Assembly (NCBI RefSeq): GCF_001705435.1
Contig: NZ_MDEN01000069.1
Location: forward strand, 806,001 to 870,000
DNA: 64,000 nucleotides
Source: Pseudomonas graminis
GTDB lineage: Bacteria > Pseudomonadota > Gammaproteobacteria > Pseudomonadales > Pseudomonadaceae
Reading direction: 5' to 3'
Both the position numbers and the translations under genes were made by a program. Under the pieces are notes generated by a model. The model was not told the DNA's origin. It was given only the letters and a program-made list of their open reading frames with translations, and made no database searches. Of the stretch, positions 17,062 to 25,118 are shown in pieces; position 1 is the stretch's first letter; every line of letters begins with the position of its first letter.

Positions 17062-17916
17062 TTACAGCCTGAACCCCTCGGCAATGTGATCGGCCAGGCA
17101 CTCGGTGATCGGCGACGGGTTGTTGGGGTTGCGCAGCAGCACGATGCTCGCCGACGGCAATTGCGGCAGCCCGTGCTGTTCCCCCAGCACTTCGAGGTCC
17201 GAGGTGATCAGGCTTTGCAGCTGTGCCGTCACCGCCAGCCCGGCGCTGACCACCGCCATGATCGCTGACAGGCTCGCGCTGGTGTAGGCCACCCGGAACT
17301 CGCGGCCGGACGCCTGTAGCGCGTTGATTGCCCACTGCCGGCAAAAGCAGTCGGTGTTGAACATCGCCAGCGGCATCGGCGTTTGCTCCTGTGGGCAAAA
17401 GCCTGCGCCGACGGCCCAGACGAACCGCTCCTGGCGCAGGATCTGGCCGATTTCCTTGCCGGGCTCGCGGGTGACAATGCTCAGGTCCAGGTCCTGGCGT
17501 TGCAGCAACTGCGACGAAGACTCGCAATGCACTTCCACCTGCACCAGCGGATAGGCCTGGGCAAAACGCTGCAAAATCCCCGGCAGAAAGCGCATCACGT
17601 AATCGTCCGGCGTGCCGATCTTCACCGTGCCGACCATGTGCGGCTCGCGCAGGGTGTTGAACACTTCGCTGTGCAGTTTCAGGATCCGCCGCGCGTAGCC
17701 CAGCAGCACCTGGCCTTCCGCCGTGAAGCTGATGGTGCGGCCGTCTTTCAGAAACAACGGGCGCCGCACCACGTCCTCCTCCAGCCGTTTCATCTGCATG
17801 CTGACGGCCGACTGCGTGCGATTCACCACCTCGCCCGCCTTGGTGTAACCGCCCTCGTCGGCGATCGCGACAAAGGTGCGCAGCAGTTCGCTGTCGATAC
17901 TCGGGTAGGTGGTCAT
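17062..17916 (-). CDS. LysR-family transcriptional regulator
   Basis: A 284-residue regulator. The N-terminal helix-turn-helix (about 6-65) reads DSELLRTFVAIADEGGYTKAGEVVNRTQSAVSMQMKRLEE, and the substrate-binding domain starts near MVGTVKIGTPDDYVMRFLP. The phrase IGTPDDY...LPGIL is typical of a large Pseudomonas LysR subgroup. No divergent partner gene of obvious function is adjacent: a DUF1127 gene starts about 95 bases away in the opposite direction, and the TSUP gene converges on it. The target and inducer are unknown. Confidence 0.88.
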   Translation of the reverse strand: MTTYPSIDSELLRTFVAIADEGGYTKAGEVVNRTQSAVSMQMKRLEEDVVRRPLFLKDGRTISFTAEGQVLLGYARRILKLHSEVFNTLREPHMVGTVKIGTPDDYVMRFLPGILQRFAQAYPLVQVEVHCESSSQLLQRQDLDLSIVTREPGKEIGQILRQERFVWAVGAGFCPQEQTPMPLAMFNTDCFCRQWAINALQASGREFRVAYTSASLSAIMAVVSAGLAVTAQLQSLITSDLEVLGEQHGLPQLPSASIVLLRNPNNPSPITECLADHIAEGFRL

Positions 17917-18012
17917 GCATCAATCTCCCAGATGCAGTGCATAAGAAACATTCGTTGGATTGATCTTAAGCCCGGCGAGAGAATCTGCCCATCCCCACTG
18001 GAGGGCAGGACG

Positions 18013-18246
18013 ATGAAAGGTCAAAAAGGTTACGTACTGGTCGCAAAGCCACTGTCGCGGGTATTCGCGCCGAAACATTGGTGGAGAGGATTTGTGGCGC
18101 GGGTTGCTCGCTGGCGCAGGCTGCATCAGCAGCGCGTCGAACTGGCCACGCTGAGCGATGATGCGCTGAAGGATCTGGGCCTGAGTCGGGCGGATCTCTA
18201 CGAAGAAATGCAGCGTCCTTTCTGGGATGACCCGATGAAGCGCTGA
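18013..18246 (+). CDS. DUF1127 small basic protein
   Basis: A 77-residue basic protein. Its C-terminal half is the DUF1127 motif: WRRLHQQRVELATLSDDALKDLGLSRADLYEEMQRPFW. The ATG is preceded by GGAGGGCAGG. Small proteins of this family in other proteobacteria bind RNA or affect phosphate and arginine-linked metabolism, but no function can be assigned here. It is divergent from the LysR gene and followed closely by the YcaQ-like gene. Confidence 0.8.
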   Translation: MKGQKGYVLVAKPLSRVFAPKHWWRGFVARVARWRRLHQQRVELATLSDDALKDLGLSRADLYEEMQRPFWDDPMKR

Positions 18247-18295
18247 CAGGGCAGCGGATGATCGGTTAGCGTTGGGCACCGCCATGGAGGTTGCA

Positions 18296-19543
18296 ATGCC
18301 CGCCGAACTGCCGATCCACCCGCCACTTTCCCTAAAGCACGCGCGCCGGCTGGCGCTGGCCGCCCAGGGCTTCAGCAGTCGCCAGCCGCCTGCGACGATC
18401 AAGGCAGCCCACGTCACACAGCTGATCGAACGGCTCGGCGTGCTGCAGATCGATTCGGTGAACGCGCTGGTGCGATCGCACTACTTGCCGCTCTTTTCCC
18501 GGCTCGGCCCTTACCCGCGCACGTTGCTGGAACAGGCAGTATGGGGCCAGGGTCGGCAGCGCAAGCTGTTCGAATACTGGGGCCACGAGGCGTCGTTGCT
18601 GCCCCTCGAACTGTATCCGATGATGCGCTGGCGAATGCAGCGCGCGGCCCAGGGAGAGGGCATTTATCAGCAACTGGCCAAGTTCGGCCGCGAGCAGCAA
18701 ACCACCATTGCCCGGGTGTTACAGACCGTTCGCGAGCAGGGCGCGTTGGGTGCGGGCAGTATCAGCACCCGACAGGATCGCGCCGGGCCGTGGTGGGACT
18801 GGAGCGCCGAAAAGCATGCGCTGGAGTGGCTCTTTGCAGCGGGTGAGGTCACGGTCGCCGGCCGTCGCGGTTTCGAGCGGTTGTACGATTTGCCCGAGCG
18901 CGTTCTGCCGTCGGCGATCGTCTGTCACCCCGATATTGGCGAATCCGACGCACAGCGCGGCTTGCTGCTGCATGCGGTCAAAGCGCTGGGCGTCGCTACC
19001 GAAAAGGACGTGCGCGATTATTTCCGGCAGGACCCGGCCCCGGCGAAGCGCGGGTTGGCAGAGCTGGTGGAGGAGGGCGCGGTTCAACGGGTTCAGGTGC
19101 AGGGCTGGAAGCAACCGGCGTATACGCTTCCTGGCCTGACGGTGCCGCGCAAGGTGGCGGTCAGCGCGTTGCTGTCGCCTTTCGATTCCTTGATCTGGGA
19201 GCGGGCGCGCACCGAGCGGCTGTTCGATTTCCACTACCGTCTGGAGATCTACACCCCGGCGCACAAGCGGATTTACGGCTATTACGTGCTGCCGTTTCTG
19301 CACAACGAACGCATCGCCGCGCGCATCGACCTGCGTGCTGAACGGGCGGCAGGGCGTCTGGCGGTCCATGGGGTTCACGAAGAGCAACCCGGACTGGATG
19401 ACGAAGGCATGCACGCCCTGGCGATGCACCTGTGGCAACTGGCGAGCTGGCTGGAACTGCCGCACGTGCTGATCAACTGCCAGCGCGCCAGTGCGGCGCG
19501 CTTGCGGGAGGCGTTTGTGGCCAGCGGCTTCGATCACCTGTAA
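18296..19543 (+). CDS. YcaQ-type winged-helix DNA glycosylase family protein
   Basis: A 415-residue protein of the HTH_42/YcaQ (AlkX) family, whose E. coli member unhooks DNA interstrand crosslinks. The catalytic QxD motif is visible in RLGVLQIDSVNALVRSHYLPLFSRLG at the N-terminus. Further family blocks are LFEYWGHEASLLP, the winged-helix repeat region, and the C-terminal LLSPFDSLIWERARTERLFDFHYRLEIYTPA. The ATG at MPAELP is chosen because GGAGG lies five bases before it; an ATG eight codons earlier lacks such a site. Repair activity is inferred from family membership. Confidence 0.88.
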   Translation: MPAELPIHPPLSLKHARRLALAAQGFSSRQPPATIKAAHVTQLIERLGVLQIDSVNALVRSHYLPLFSRLGPYPRTLLEQAVWGQGRQRKLFEYWGHEASLLPLELYPMMRWRMQRAAQGEGIYQQLAKFGREQQTTIARVLQTVREQGALGAGSISTRQDRAGPWWDWSAEKHALEWLFAAGEVTVAGRRGFERLYDLPERVLPSAIVCHPDIGESDAQRGLLLHAVKALGVATEKDVRDYFRQDPAPAKRGLAELVEEGAVQRVQVQGWKQPAYTLPGLTVPRKVAVSALLSPFDSLIWERARTERLFDFHYRLEIYTPAHKRIYGYYVLPFLHNERIAARIDLRAERAAGRLAVHGVHEEQPGLDDEGMHALAMHLWQLASWLELPHVLINCQRASAARLREAFVASGFDHL

Positions 19544-19549
19544 TGAAAC

Positions 19550-19685
19550 GTAGGACCGGGTATAGCCTGGAATGGGCCCGCGCTGGCACCCTCAATTCCA
19601 GGGTGTGACATCCGACGCTTTCCCGGCTAAAGCCAGTCCTGCAGAAAACAGCGCGCCGTTAGTAGGACCGGCTTCAGCCGGGAAG
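19550..19685. repeat. cluster of REP palindromes, one inverted pair
   Basis: A degenerate REP begins at 19550 (GTAGGACCGGG). It is followed by a REP in one orientation near 19617-19642 (TTCCCGGCTAAAGCCAG) and an intact one in the opposite orientation at 19662-19685 (GTAGGACCGGCTTCAGCCGG). The last two form a REPIN-like inverted doublet. The cluster separates two convergent genes. Confidence 0.8.
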
Positions 19686-19712
19686 GGGCCATGGCAGTCA
19701 GACGCAGCCCCC

Positions 19713-21059
19713 CTACCGACGCACCTGCTTCAACGTCTCGGCGATCAAAAACGCCAGCTCCAGCGACTGATCGGCATTCATCCGCGGATCACAATGGGTG
19801 TGGTAACGGTCCGACAAGCCATCTTCGGTAATCGGACGCGCGCCGCCGATGCATTCGGTGACGTTCTGTCCGGTCATCTCGATGTGGATGCCCCCGGCGT
19901 AGGTCCCTTCGGCCTGATGCACCTGGAAGAACTGCTTCACTTCCGCAAGGATCTGGGCGAAGTCGCGGGTCTTGTAACCGCTGCTGGCCTTGATGGTGTT
20001 GCCATGCATCGGGTCCGAACTCCACAGCACCTTCTTGCCTTCGCGCTCCACTGCACGGATCAGCCCCGGCAAATGGTCGCCGACCTTGTTGGCGCCCATG
20101 CGCGCAATCAGGTTCAAGCGTCCCGGGTCGTTGTCCGGGTTGAGGATGTCGATCAGGCGGATCAGGTCGTCGGTGTTCATGCTCGGCCCGACCTTGACGC
20201 CGATCGGGTTCTTCACGCCGCGCAGGAATTCCACATGGGCGCCGTCCAGCTGCCGTGTGCGGTCGCCGATCCACAGCATGTGTGCCGAGCAATCGTAGAA
20301 ATCATTCGTCAGGCTGTCGCGACGGACGAAGGCTTCTTCGAAATTCAGCAGCAGCGCTTCGTGGGCGGTGAAGAAACTGGTTTCGCGCAATTGCGGCGAG
20401 GTGTCCATGCCGCAGGCGCGCATGAAGGCCAGGGTCTCGTCGATGCGATCGGCGAGCTGGCTGTATTTGTCCGACAGCGCCGAGTTGGCGATGAAATCCA
20501 GGTTCCACTTGTGCACTTGATGCAGGTCGGCAAAACCGCCCTGGGCGAAAGCGCGCAGCAGATTGAGGGTCGCGGTGGACTGGTGATACGCCTGCAGCAG
20601 GCGATCAGGGTCGGGCACGCGGCTCTTCTCGTCGAAGCCGATGCCGTTGACGATGTCGCCGCGGTACGCCGGCAAGGTCACGCCATCTATCGTCTCGTCG
20701 TTGGACGAGCGCGGCTTGGCGAATTGCCCGGCCATGCGCCCGACCTTGACCACCGGACAACCGGCTGCAAACGTCATGACGATCGCCATTTGCAGCAGCA
20801 CCTTGAAGGTGTCGCGGATTTTCGCCGCCGAGAATTCGAAGAAGCTCTCCGCGCAATCGCCACCCTGCAGCAGGAACGCCCGGCCCTCGGTGACCTCGGC
20901 AAACTGTCGGCGCAGCTCGCGTGCTTCCCCGGCAAACACCAGCGGCGGGTAGCTGGCAAGGGTCTGTTCGACACGGCGAACGTGCTCGGCGTCCGGGTAT
21001 TGAGGTTGCTGCTGGATAGGCAGGTTCCGCCAGCTGTCGGGGCTCCAGGGTTGGCTCAT
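19713..21059 (-). CDS. class II 3-deoxy-7-phosphoheptulonate (DAHP) synthase
   Basis: A 448-residue plant-type (class II) DAHP synthase catalysing the first shikimate-pathway step from phosphoenolpyruvate and erythrose-4-phosphate. Family blocks include WSPDSWRNLPIQQQPQYPD at the N-terminus, LLQGGDCAESF with the metal-binding Cys, KVGRMAGQFAKPRSS for PEP binding, WSSDPMHGNT, and GGIHIEMTGQNVTECIGG near the C-terminus. The length is typical. It appears monocistronic, downstream of the REP cluster and divergent from the spermidine-synthase-like gene. Confidence 0.95.
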   Translation of the reverse strand: MSQPWSPDSWRNLPIQQQPQYPDAEHVRRVEQTLASYPPLVFAGEARELRRQFAEVTEGRAFLLQGGDCAESFFEFSAAKIRDTFKVLLQMAIVMTFAAGCPVVKVGRMAGQFAKPRSSNDETIDGVTLPAYRGDIVNGIGFDEKSRVPDPDRLLQAYHQSTATLNLLRAFAQGGFADLHQVHKWNLDFIANSALSDKYSQLADRIDETLAFMRACGMDTSPQLRETSFFTAHEALLLNFEEAFVRRDSLTNDFYDCSAHMLWIGDRTRQLDGAHVEFLRGVKNPIGVKVGPSMNTDDLIRLIDILNPDNDPGRLNLIARMGANKVGDHLPGLIRAVEREGKKVLWSSDPMHGNTIKASSGYKTRDFAQILAEVKQFFQVHQAEGTYAGGIHIEMTGQNVTECIGGARPITEDGLSDRYHTHCDPRMNADQSLELAFLIAETLKQVRR

Positions 21060-21287
21060 GTTGAACTCGAAGTCAGTGCGATCGGACAGGCATGTTAGCA
21101 GCTCGCTCCGAGAATTTGCGTGACCTGCGGGGCGTGATTCGCCGACAATCCGCGCCTTTGCGGGCCGCTTTCAGCTCCCTTTTGCACGCCAGGCCCGGTG
21201 CGCGGCTACGTCGATCGCTGAGCGCGGCGATGCTAATCCCTGCGGGCGCTATCCCGAATCACTCTGACCATGGGCACGAGAACAGCA

Positions 21288-22043
21288 ATGACCGAGGAAC
21301 GCGTAGAGCACGTGTTGGCCGAAGTTCACGACGAATTCGGCAAAATCCGCGTACTTGAAGTGGCCGATTACCGCTTCCTGGAGTTCGGTGACGCCATCGA
21401 ACAGAGTTGCACGTTCACGGCTGATCCGGCCTGGCTCGAATACGACTACACCCGCGCCATGTTCATTGGCGCCCTGTGCCATCCCGCCCCGGAAAGCGCG
21501 CTGTTCATGGGCCTTGGTGCGGGCACGCTGACCCAGGCGTGCCTGAAGTTTCTCCCCCTCGACGACGTCGAAGCCATCGAACTGCGCCCCGATGTGCCGC
21601 GTCTGGCCATGGAGTACATGGGCCTGCAGGACGATCCCCGGCTGTACGTGCGCATCGGCGACGCCCTCGACCTGCTGCCGACCGCCGAAGACGCTGACCT
21701 GATTTTCGTCGATCTCTACACCGACACCGGCCCTGCCGTGGGCCATCTGGCCTGGGGGTTTCTCGAAAAATGCCAACAGCGCCTCAACCCCGGCGGATGG
21801 CTGATCATCAACCAGTGGGCGTCGGACGATGGCAAACCACTTGGGGCGGCGCTGCTGCGCGGGCTTTATCACCGGCATTACTGGGAACTGCCGGTGAAGG
21901 AGGGCAACGTCATCCTTATCGTCCCCGCTGACCTTGATCAGACGCTCGACATCGACGCGCTGACCCAGCGCGCCGAAAGCCTCGCGCCGCAGCTGGGCTA
22001 TTCGCTGTTGCCGCTGATCAAGACGCTGCGGCCTGCGACGTGA
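21288..22043 (+). CDS. spermidine-synthase-like methyltransferase-fold protein
   Basis: A 251-residue protein with a spermidine synthase-like Rossmann core. Tyr-rich substrate-side segment WLEYDYTRAMFIGAL precedes the nucleotide motif ALFMGLGAGTLTQACLKFLP (about 70-89). EAIELRPDVPRLAMEYMGL, then VRIGDALDLLPTAEDADLIFVDLYTDTG follow. The second ATG is used rather than one six codons upstream; neither has a strong ribosome-binding site. Such stand-alone proteins often lack the N-terminal polyamine domain, so true spermidine synthesis is uncertain. The substrate is unknown. Confidence 0.8.
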   Translation: MTEERVEHVLAEVHDEFGKIRVLEVADYRFLEFGDAIEQSCTFTADPAWLEYDYTRAMFIGALCHPAPESALFMGLGAGTLTQACLKFLPLDDVEAIELRPDVPRLAMEYMGLQDDPRLYVRIGDALDLLPTAEDADLIFVDLYTDTGPAVGHLAWGFLEKCQQRLNPGGWLIINQWASDDGKPLGAALLRGLYHRHYWELPVKEGNVILIVPADLDQTLDIDALTQRAESLAPQLGYSLLPLIKTLRPAT

Positions 22044-22083
22044 TCAGCATCCCCGTTCAGCCGGCTCTGTCAGCAAACTCTGA

Positions 22084-22875
22084 TTAGCAGCCTTTGAACA
22101 CCGGGGTGCGTTTTTCCATCATCGCCTGCAGGCCTTCCCTGGCGTCTTCGCTGTCGAGCACCCGCCGGACCAGCGCCGGCAACGCCTTCGCCGCGACGCT
22201 TTCACCCTCGAGCACAGCCTGACGCGCGGACTCCAGGGTGGTGCGGACTCCCAGGGGTGCCCGGTCGGCGATGTGCCGGGCCAGGCGCAACGCTGAGGGC
22301 AGCAGGTCTTCCGGGGCCATCACCTCCTGCACCAGGCCCATGCGGCACGCTTCGTGGGCGTCGAATTCATCGCCCTTCAGCAGCCAGCGCATGGCATTGC
22401 CCCAGCCCGCGATCTGGTGCAGCCGCAGGGTCGCGCCACCAAAGGCGAAAATGCCGCGCTGCACTTCCAGATGGGCGAAGCGGGCGTTGCTCGCGCACAG
22501 GTTGATATCAGCGGCGAGCATCAGCTCGATGCCCAGGGTCAGGCACCAGCCCTGGGCCGCGACGATCACCGGCTTGCTGACCCGCGGACCGACCGACAGA
22601 CCCCAGGGATCGTAACCGCCGGGCGGGAGCGTCCAGCCTTCTCTCAGTGCCGGGCCGGCCTCGGCCAGATCGAGCCCGCCGGTGAAATGGTCGCCGTGGG
22701 CAAACACCACCGCGACCCGCGCCTGGTCGTTACGCTCGAACTCCCCGTAGGCCAGGCTCAGCTGGTTGAGCATATCCAGGTCGAAGGCGTTGCGTTTTGC
22801 GGCGCGGTCCAGGCCGATGAGCATGATTGCGCCGCGCTGTTCCCGGCTGACGTGGCCTTTGATCGAAGAGGTCAT
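22084..22875 (-). CDS. enoyl-CoA hydratase/isomerase (crotonase) family protein
   Basis: A 263-residue crotonase-fold protein. The CoA-binding AKRNAFDLDMLNQL segment, the oxyanion-hole block VVFAHGDHFTGGLDLAE and QGWCLTLGIELMLAADINLCASNARFAHLEVQRGIFAFGGAT are all recognisable. The second catalytic glutamate position of classical hydratases is not obvious around VQRGIFAFGG, so isomerase or another acyl-CoA reaction is possible. The start is at MTSSIKGHVSRE; the longer reading upstream would add a non-conserved extension. PAO1 has, from memory, a similar gene next to deaD, as here. Confidence 0.88.
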   Translation of the reverse strand: MTSSIKGHVSREQRGAIMLIGLDRAAKRNAFDLDMLNQLSLAYGEFERNDQARVAVVFAHGDHFTGGLDLAEAGPALREGWTLPPGGYDPWGLSVGPRVSKPVIVAAQGWCLTLGIELMLAADINLCASNARFAHLEVQRGIFAFGGATLRLHQIAGWGNAMRWLLKGDEFDAHEACRMGLVQEVMAPEDLLPSALRLARHIADRAPLGVRTTLESARQAVLEGESVAAKALPALVRRVLDSEDAREGLQAMMEKRTPVFKGC

Positions 22876-23290
22876 GTCGCTGTTTCCTGCAGATGAGGAG
22901 AAAGGGAGGGTGGGGTGTCGCACTGTCTGGGTGAATCGTTTAAGCTCTGCCCGCTACCGATACCGGGCACATGAAAAGTAGACACTGACGCAGCTTTGCG
23001 CAAAGCCTGTGACAGTTGGCCGCAAGGGGCTGATTCGCGAAAAAAATCCTCACTTATTTCAGCATTTCCGGTATAGTGCGCGCCGGCCTTTCATAGGGCC
23101 CTCGTCACGGTATGGGTTCGCGAAGCCATCTTCTCGAACCGGTTCGGTCACGAACCACCCATGACGATCCATTCATCAATACGTTTTCGCAAATCCCCGC
23201 CGACAAAGCAGCCAGGGTGACTCTAGGGTCTTACACGGCACGCGCAGCTTTGAAGCATGGGTCTTTGCGGATGCACTCAGAGGCAGACCC
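22876..23290 (+). promoter_or_regulatory. promoter and long 5' leader of the DEAD-box helicase gene
   Basis: A TATAGT -10-like hexamer at 23072-23077, followed by GC-rich GCGCGCC, suggests transcription begins near 23084. That leaves a leader of roughly 200 bases before the start codon at 23291. The leader includes partly self-complementary segments such as GGCCTTTCATAGGGCC. No gene is evident. A strong -35 element was not found. Long leaders with cold-responsive structure are known for helicase genes in other bacteria. Confidence 0.45.
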
Positions 23291-24967
23291 ATGACCCAGG
23301 AAACCGGCGGCTTCGCCGCTCTTAACCTTCACCCGACAATTGTTGCAGCTGTAGTAGCCACCGGCTACGAAGAGCCTTCGGCCATCCAGCAGCAATCGAT
23401 TCCAATCATCCTCGCCGGTCACGACATGATCGGCCAGGCGCAGACAGGTACCGGTAAAACCGCCGCCTTCGCTCTGCCCATCCTGAGCCTGATCGACCCG
23501 GCGAAACGCGAGCCGCAAGCGCTGATCCTCGCGCCGACTCGTGAGCTGGCCCTGCAAGTGGCCACCGCGTTCGAAACCTACGCCAAGCAAATGCCGGGCG
23601 TGACCGTTGTGGCTGTCTACGGCGGCGCGCCGATGGGCCCACAGCTGAAAGCCATTCGCAACGGCGCTCAGATTGTCGTCGCCACCCCGGGTCGTCTGTG
23701 TGACCACCTGCGTCGTGACGAGAAAGTCCTTGCCACCGTGAACCACCTGGTTCTCGACGAAGCCGACGAAATGCTCAAGCTGGGCTTCATGGATGACCTC
23801 GAAGTCATCTTCAAGGCCATGCCTGAAACCCGTCAGACCGTGCTGTTCTCGGCGACCCTGCCGCAGTCGATCCGCGCGATCGCCGAGCGTCACCTGAAAG
23901 ACCCGAAGCACGTCAAGATCCAGAGCAAGACCCAGACCGTTACCGCGATCGAGCAGGCTCACCTGCTGGTTCACGCTGACCAGAAGACCTCTGCCGTACT
24001 GAGCCTGCTGGAAGTCGAAGATTTCGACGCCCTGATCATGTTCGTGCGCACCAAACAGGCCACTCTGGATTTGGCCAGCGCCCTTGAAGCCAAAGGCTAC
24101 AAGGCTGCTGCGCTGAACGGCGACATCGCCCAGAACCAGCGTGAACGCGTCATCGACTCCCTCAAGGATGGCCGTCTGGACATCGTTGTTGCGACTGACG
24201 TTGCTGCCCGTGGTCTGGACGTTCCGCGCATCACTCACGTGTTCAACGTTGATATGCCGTACGACCCGGAAGCTTACGTTCACCGTATCGGCCGTACTGG
24301 CCGTGCCGGTCGCGAAGGTCGCGCCCTGTTGCTGGTAACGCCGCGCGAGCGTCGCATGCTGCAAGTGATCGAGCGCATGACCGGTCAGAAAATCGCCGAA
24401 GTCCGCCTGCCGGACTCCCAGGCCGTTCTCGATGCCCGCATCAAGAAACTGACCAACAGCCTGTCGCCGCTGGTCGCTGATGCCGAAGCAAGCCATGGCG
24501 AATTGCTGGACCGCCTGACTGCCGACATCGGTTGCACTCCGCGTGCCCTGGCCGCTGCTCTGCTGCGCAAGGCCACCAACGGTCAGGCGCTGACCCTGGG
24601 CGCGATCGAGAAAGAACGCCCACTGGTGCCGAACAACGCACCACGTGGTGATCGTCCGGAGCGTCCAGCAGGCGACCGTCCTGATCGTGGCGACCGCGAA
24701 CGTCGTGCCCCGGTGCCGTTGGCCGAAGGCCGTGCTCGCTGCCGTACCGCGCTCGGTGCCCGTGACGGCATCGCTGCGAAAAACCTGTTGGGGGCCATCC
24801 TCAACGAAGGTGGTCTGGCTCGTGAAGCAATCGGTCGCATCCAGGTGCGTGACAGCTTCAGCCTCGTTGAACTGCCGGAAGACGGTCTCGAGCGCCTGCT
24901 GGCCAAGCTGAAAGACACCCGCGTTGCCGGCAAGCAGCTGAAGCTGCGTCGCTATCGTGAGGACTGA
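23291..24967 (+). CDS. deaD: DEAD-box ATP-dependent RNA helicase, DeaD/CsdA type
   Basis: A 558-residue RNA helicase involved in ribosome assembly and mRNA unwinding at low temperature. Visible motifs are the Q motif (GYEEPSAIQQQSIP), Walker A AQTGTGKT (50-57), PTRELALQV, ATPGR, DEAD (156-159), SAT (187-189), VATDVAARGLDV and HRIGRTGRAGR. After about residue 455 comes an Arg/Asp/Pro-rich linker (GDRPERPAGDRPDRGDRE). A DbpA-type RNA-binding domain with LLGAILNEGGL...IGRIQVRDSFSLVELPED follows. The gene has a long leader and a strong terminator. Confidence 0.95.
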   Translation: MTQETGGFAALNLHPTIVAAVVATGYEEPSAIQQQSIPIILAGHDMIGQAQTGTGKTAAFALPILSLIDPAKREPQALILAPTRELALQVATAFETYAKQMPGVTVVAVYGGAPMGPQLKAIRNGAQIVVATPGRLCDHLRRDEKVLATVNHLVLDEADEMLKLGFMDDLEVIFKAMPETRQTVLFSATLPQSIRAIAERHLKDPKHVKIQSKTQTVTAIEQAHLLVHADQKTSAVLSLLEVEDFDALIMFVRTKQATLDLASALEAKGYKAAALNGDIAQNQRERVIDSLKDGRLDIVVATDVAARGLDVPRITHVFNVDMPYDPEAYVHRIGRTGRAGREGRALLLVTPRERRMLQVIERMTGQKIAEVRLPDSQAVLDARIKKLTNSLSPLVADAEASHGELLDRLTADIGCTPRALAAALLRKATNGQALTLGAIEKERPLVPNNAPRGDRPERPAGDRPDRGDRERRAPVPLAEGRARCRTALGARDGIAAKNLLGAILNEGGLAREAIGRIQVRDSFSLVELPEDGLERLLAKLKDTRVAGKQLKLRRYRED

Positions 24968-24997
24968 TCCGCTCTTGAGCTGATCGTCTGAATAAAA

Positions 24998-25026
24998 AAT
25001 CCCCGACTGGTTCGGGGATTTTTTTT
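24998..25026 (+). terminator. Rho-independent terminator of the helicase gene
   Basis: A 9-bp stem (AATCCCCGA at 24998-25006, TCGGGGATT at 25012-25020) with a five-base loop is followed by a run of T residues to about 25026. Confidence 0.92.
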
Positions 25027-25059
25027 GCGTGGGATTTGGGGGCTAGTACTGCGTTTGGA

Positions 25060-25118
25060 TGACTATTTGAAGGGGACTGACTATTTGAAGGGGACTGATT
25101 TATTTACAACTATTTGTA
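25060..25118. repeat. short direct repeats of TATTTGAAGGGGACT
   Basis: The motif TATTTGAAGGGGACTG occurs repeatedly just left of the large tandem duplication, including one copy that continues into the GATTTATTTAC arm but lacks the rest of the palindrome. These look like partial left ends of the GGGGAC element produced by slippage or unequal exchange. Confidence 0.7.

Noticed and set aside
23231..24496. 421-codon open frame opposite the DEAD-box helicase
   Set aside because: It is antisense to a fully motif-supported helicase; a shadow frame.
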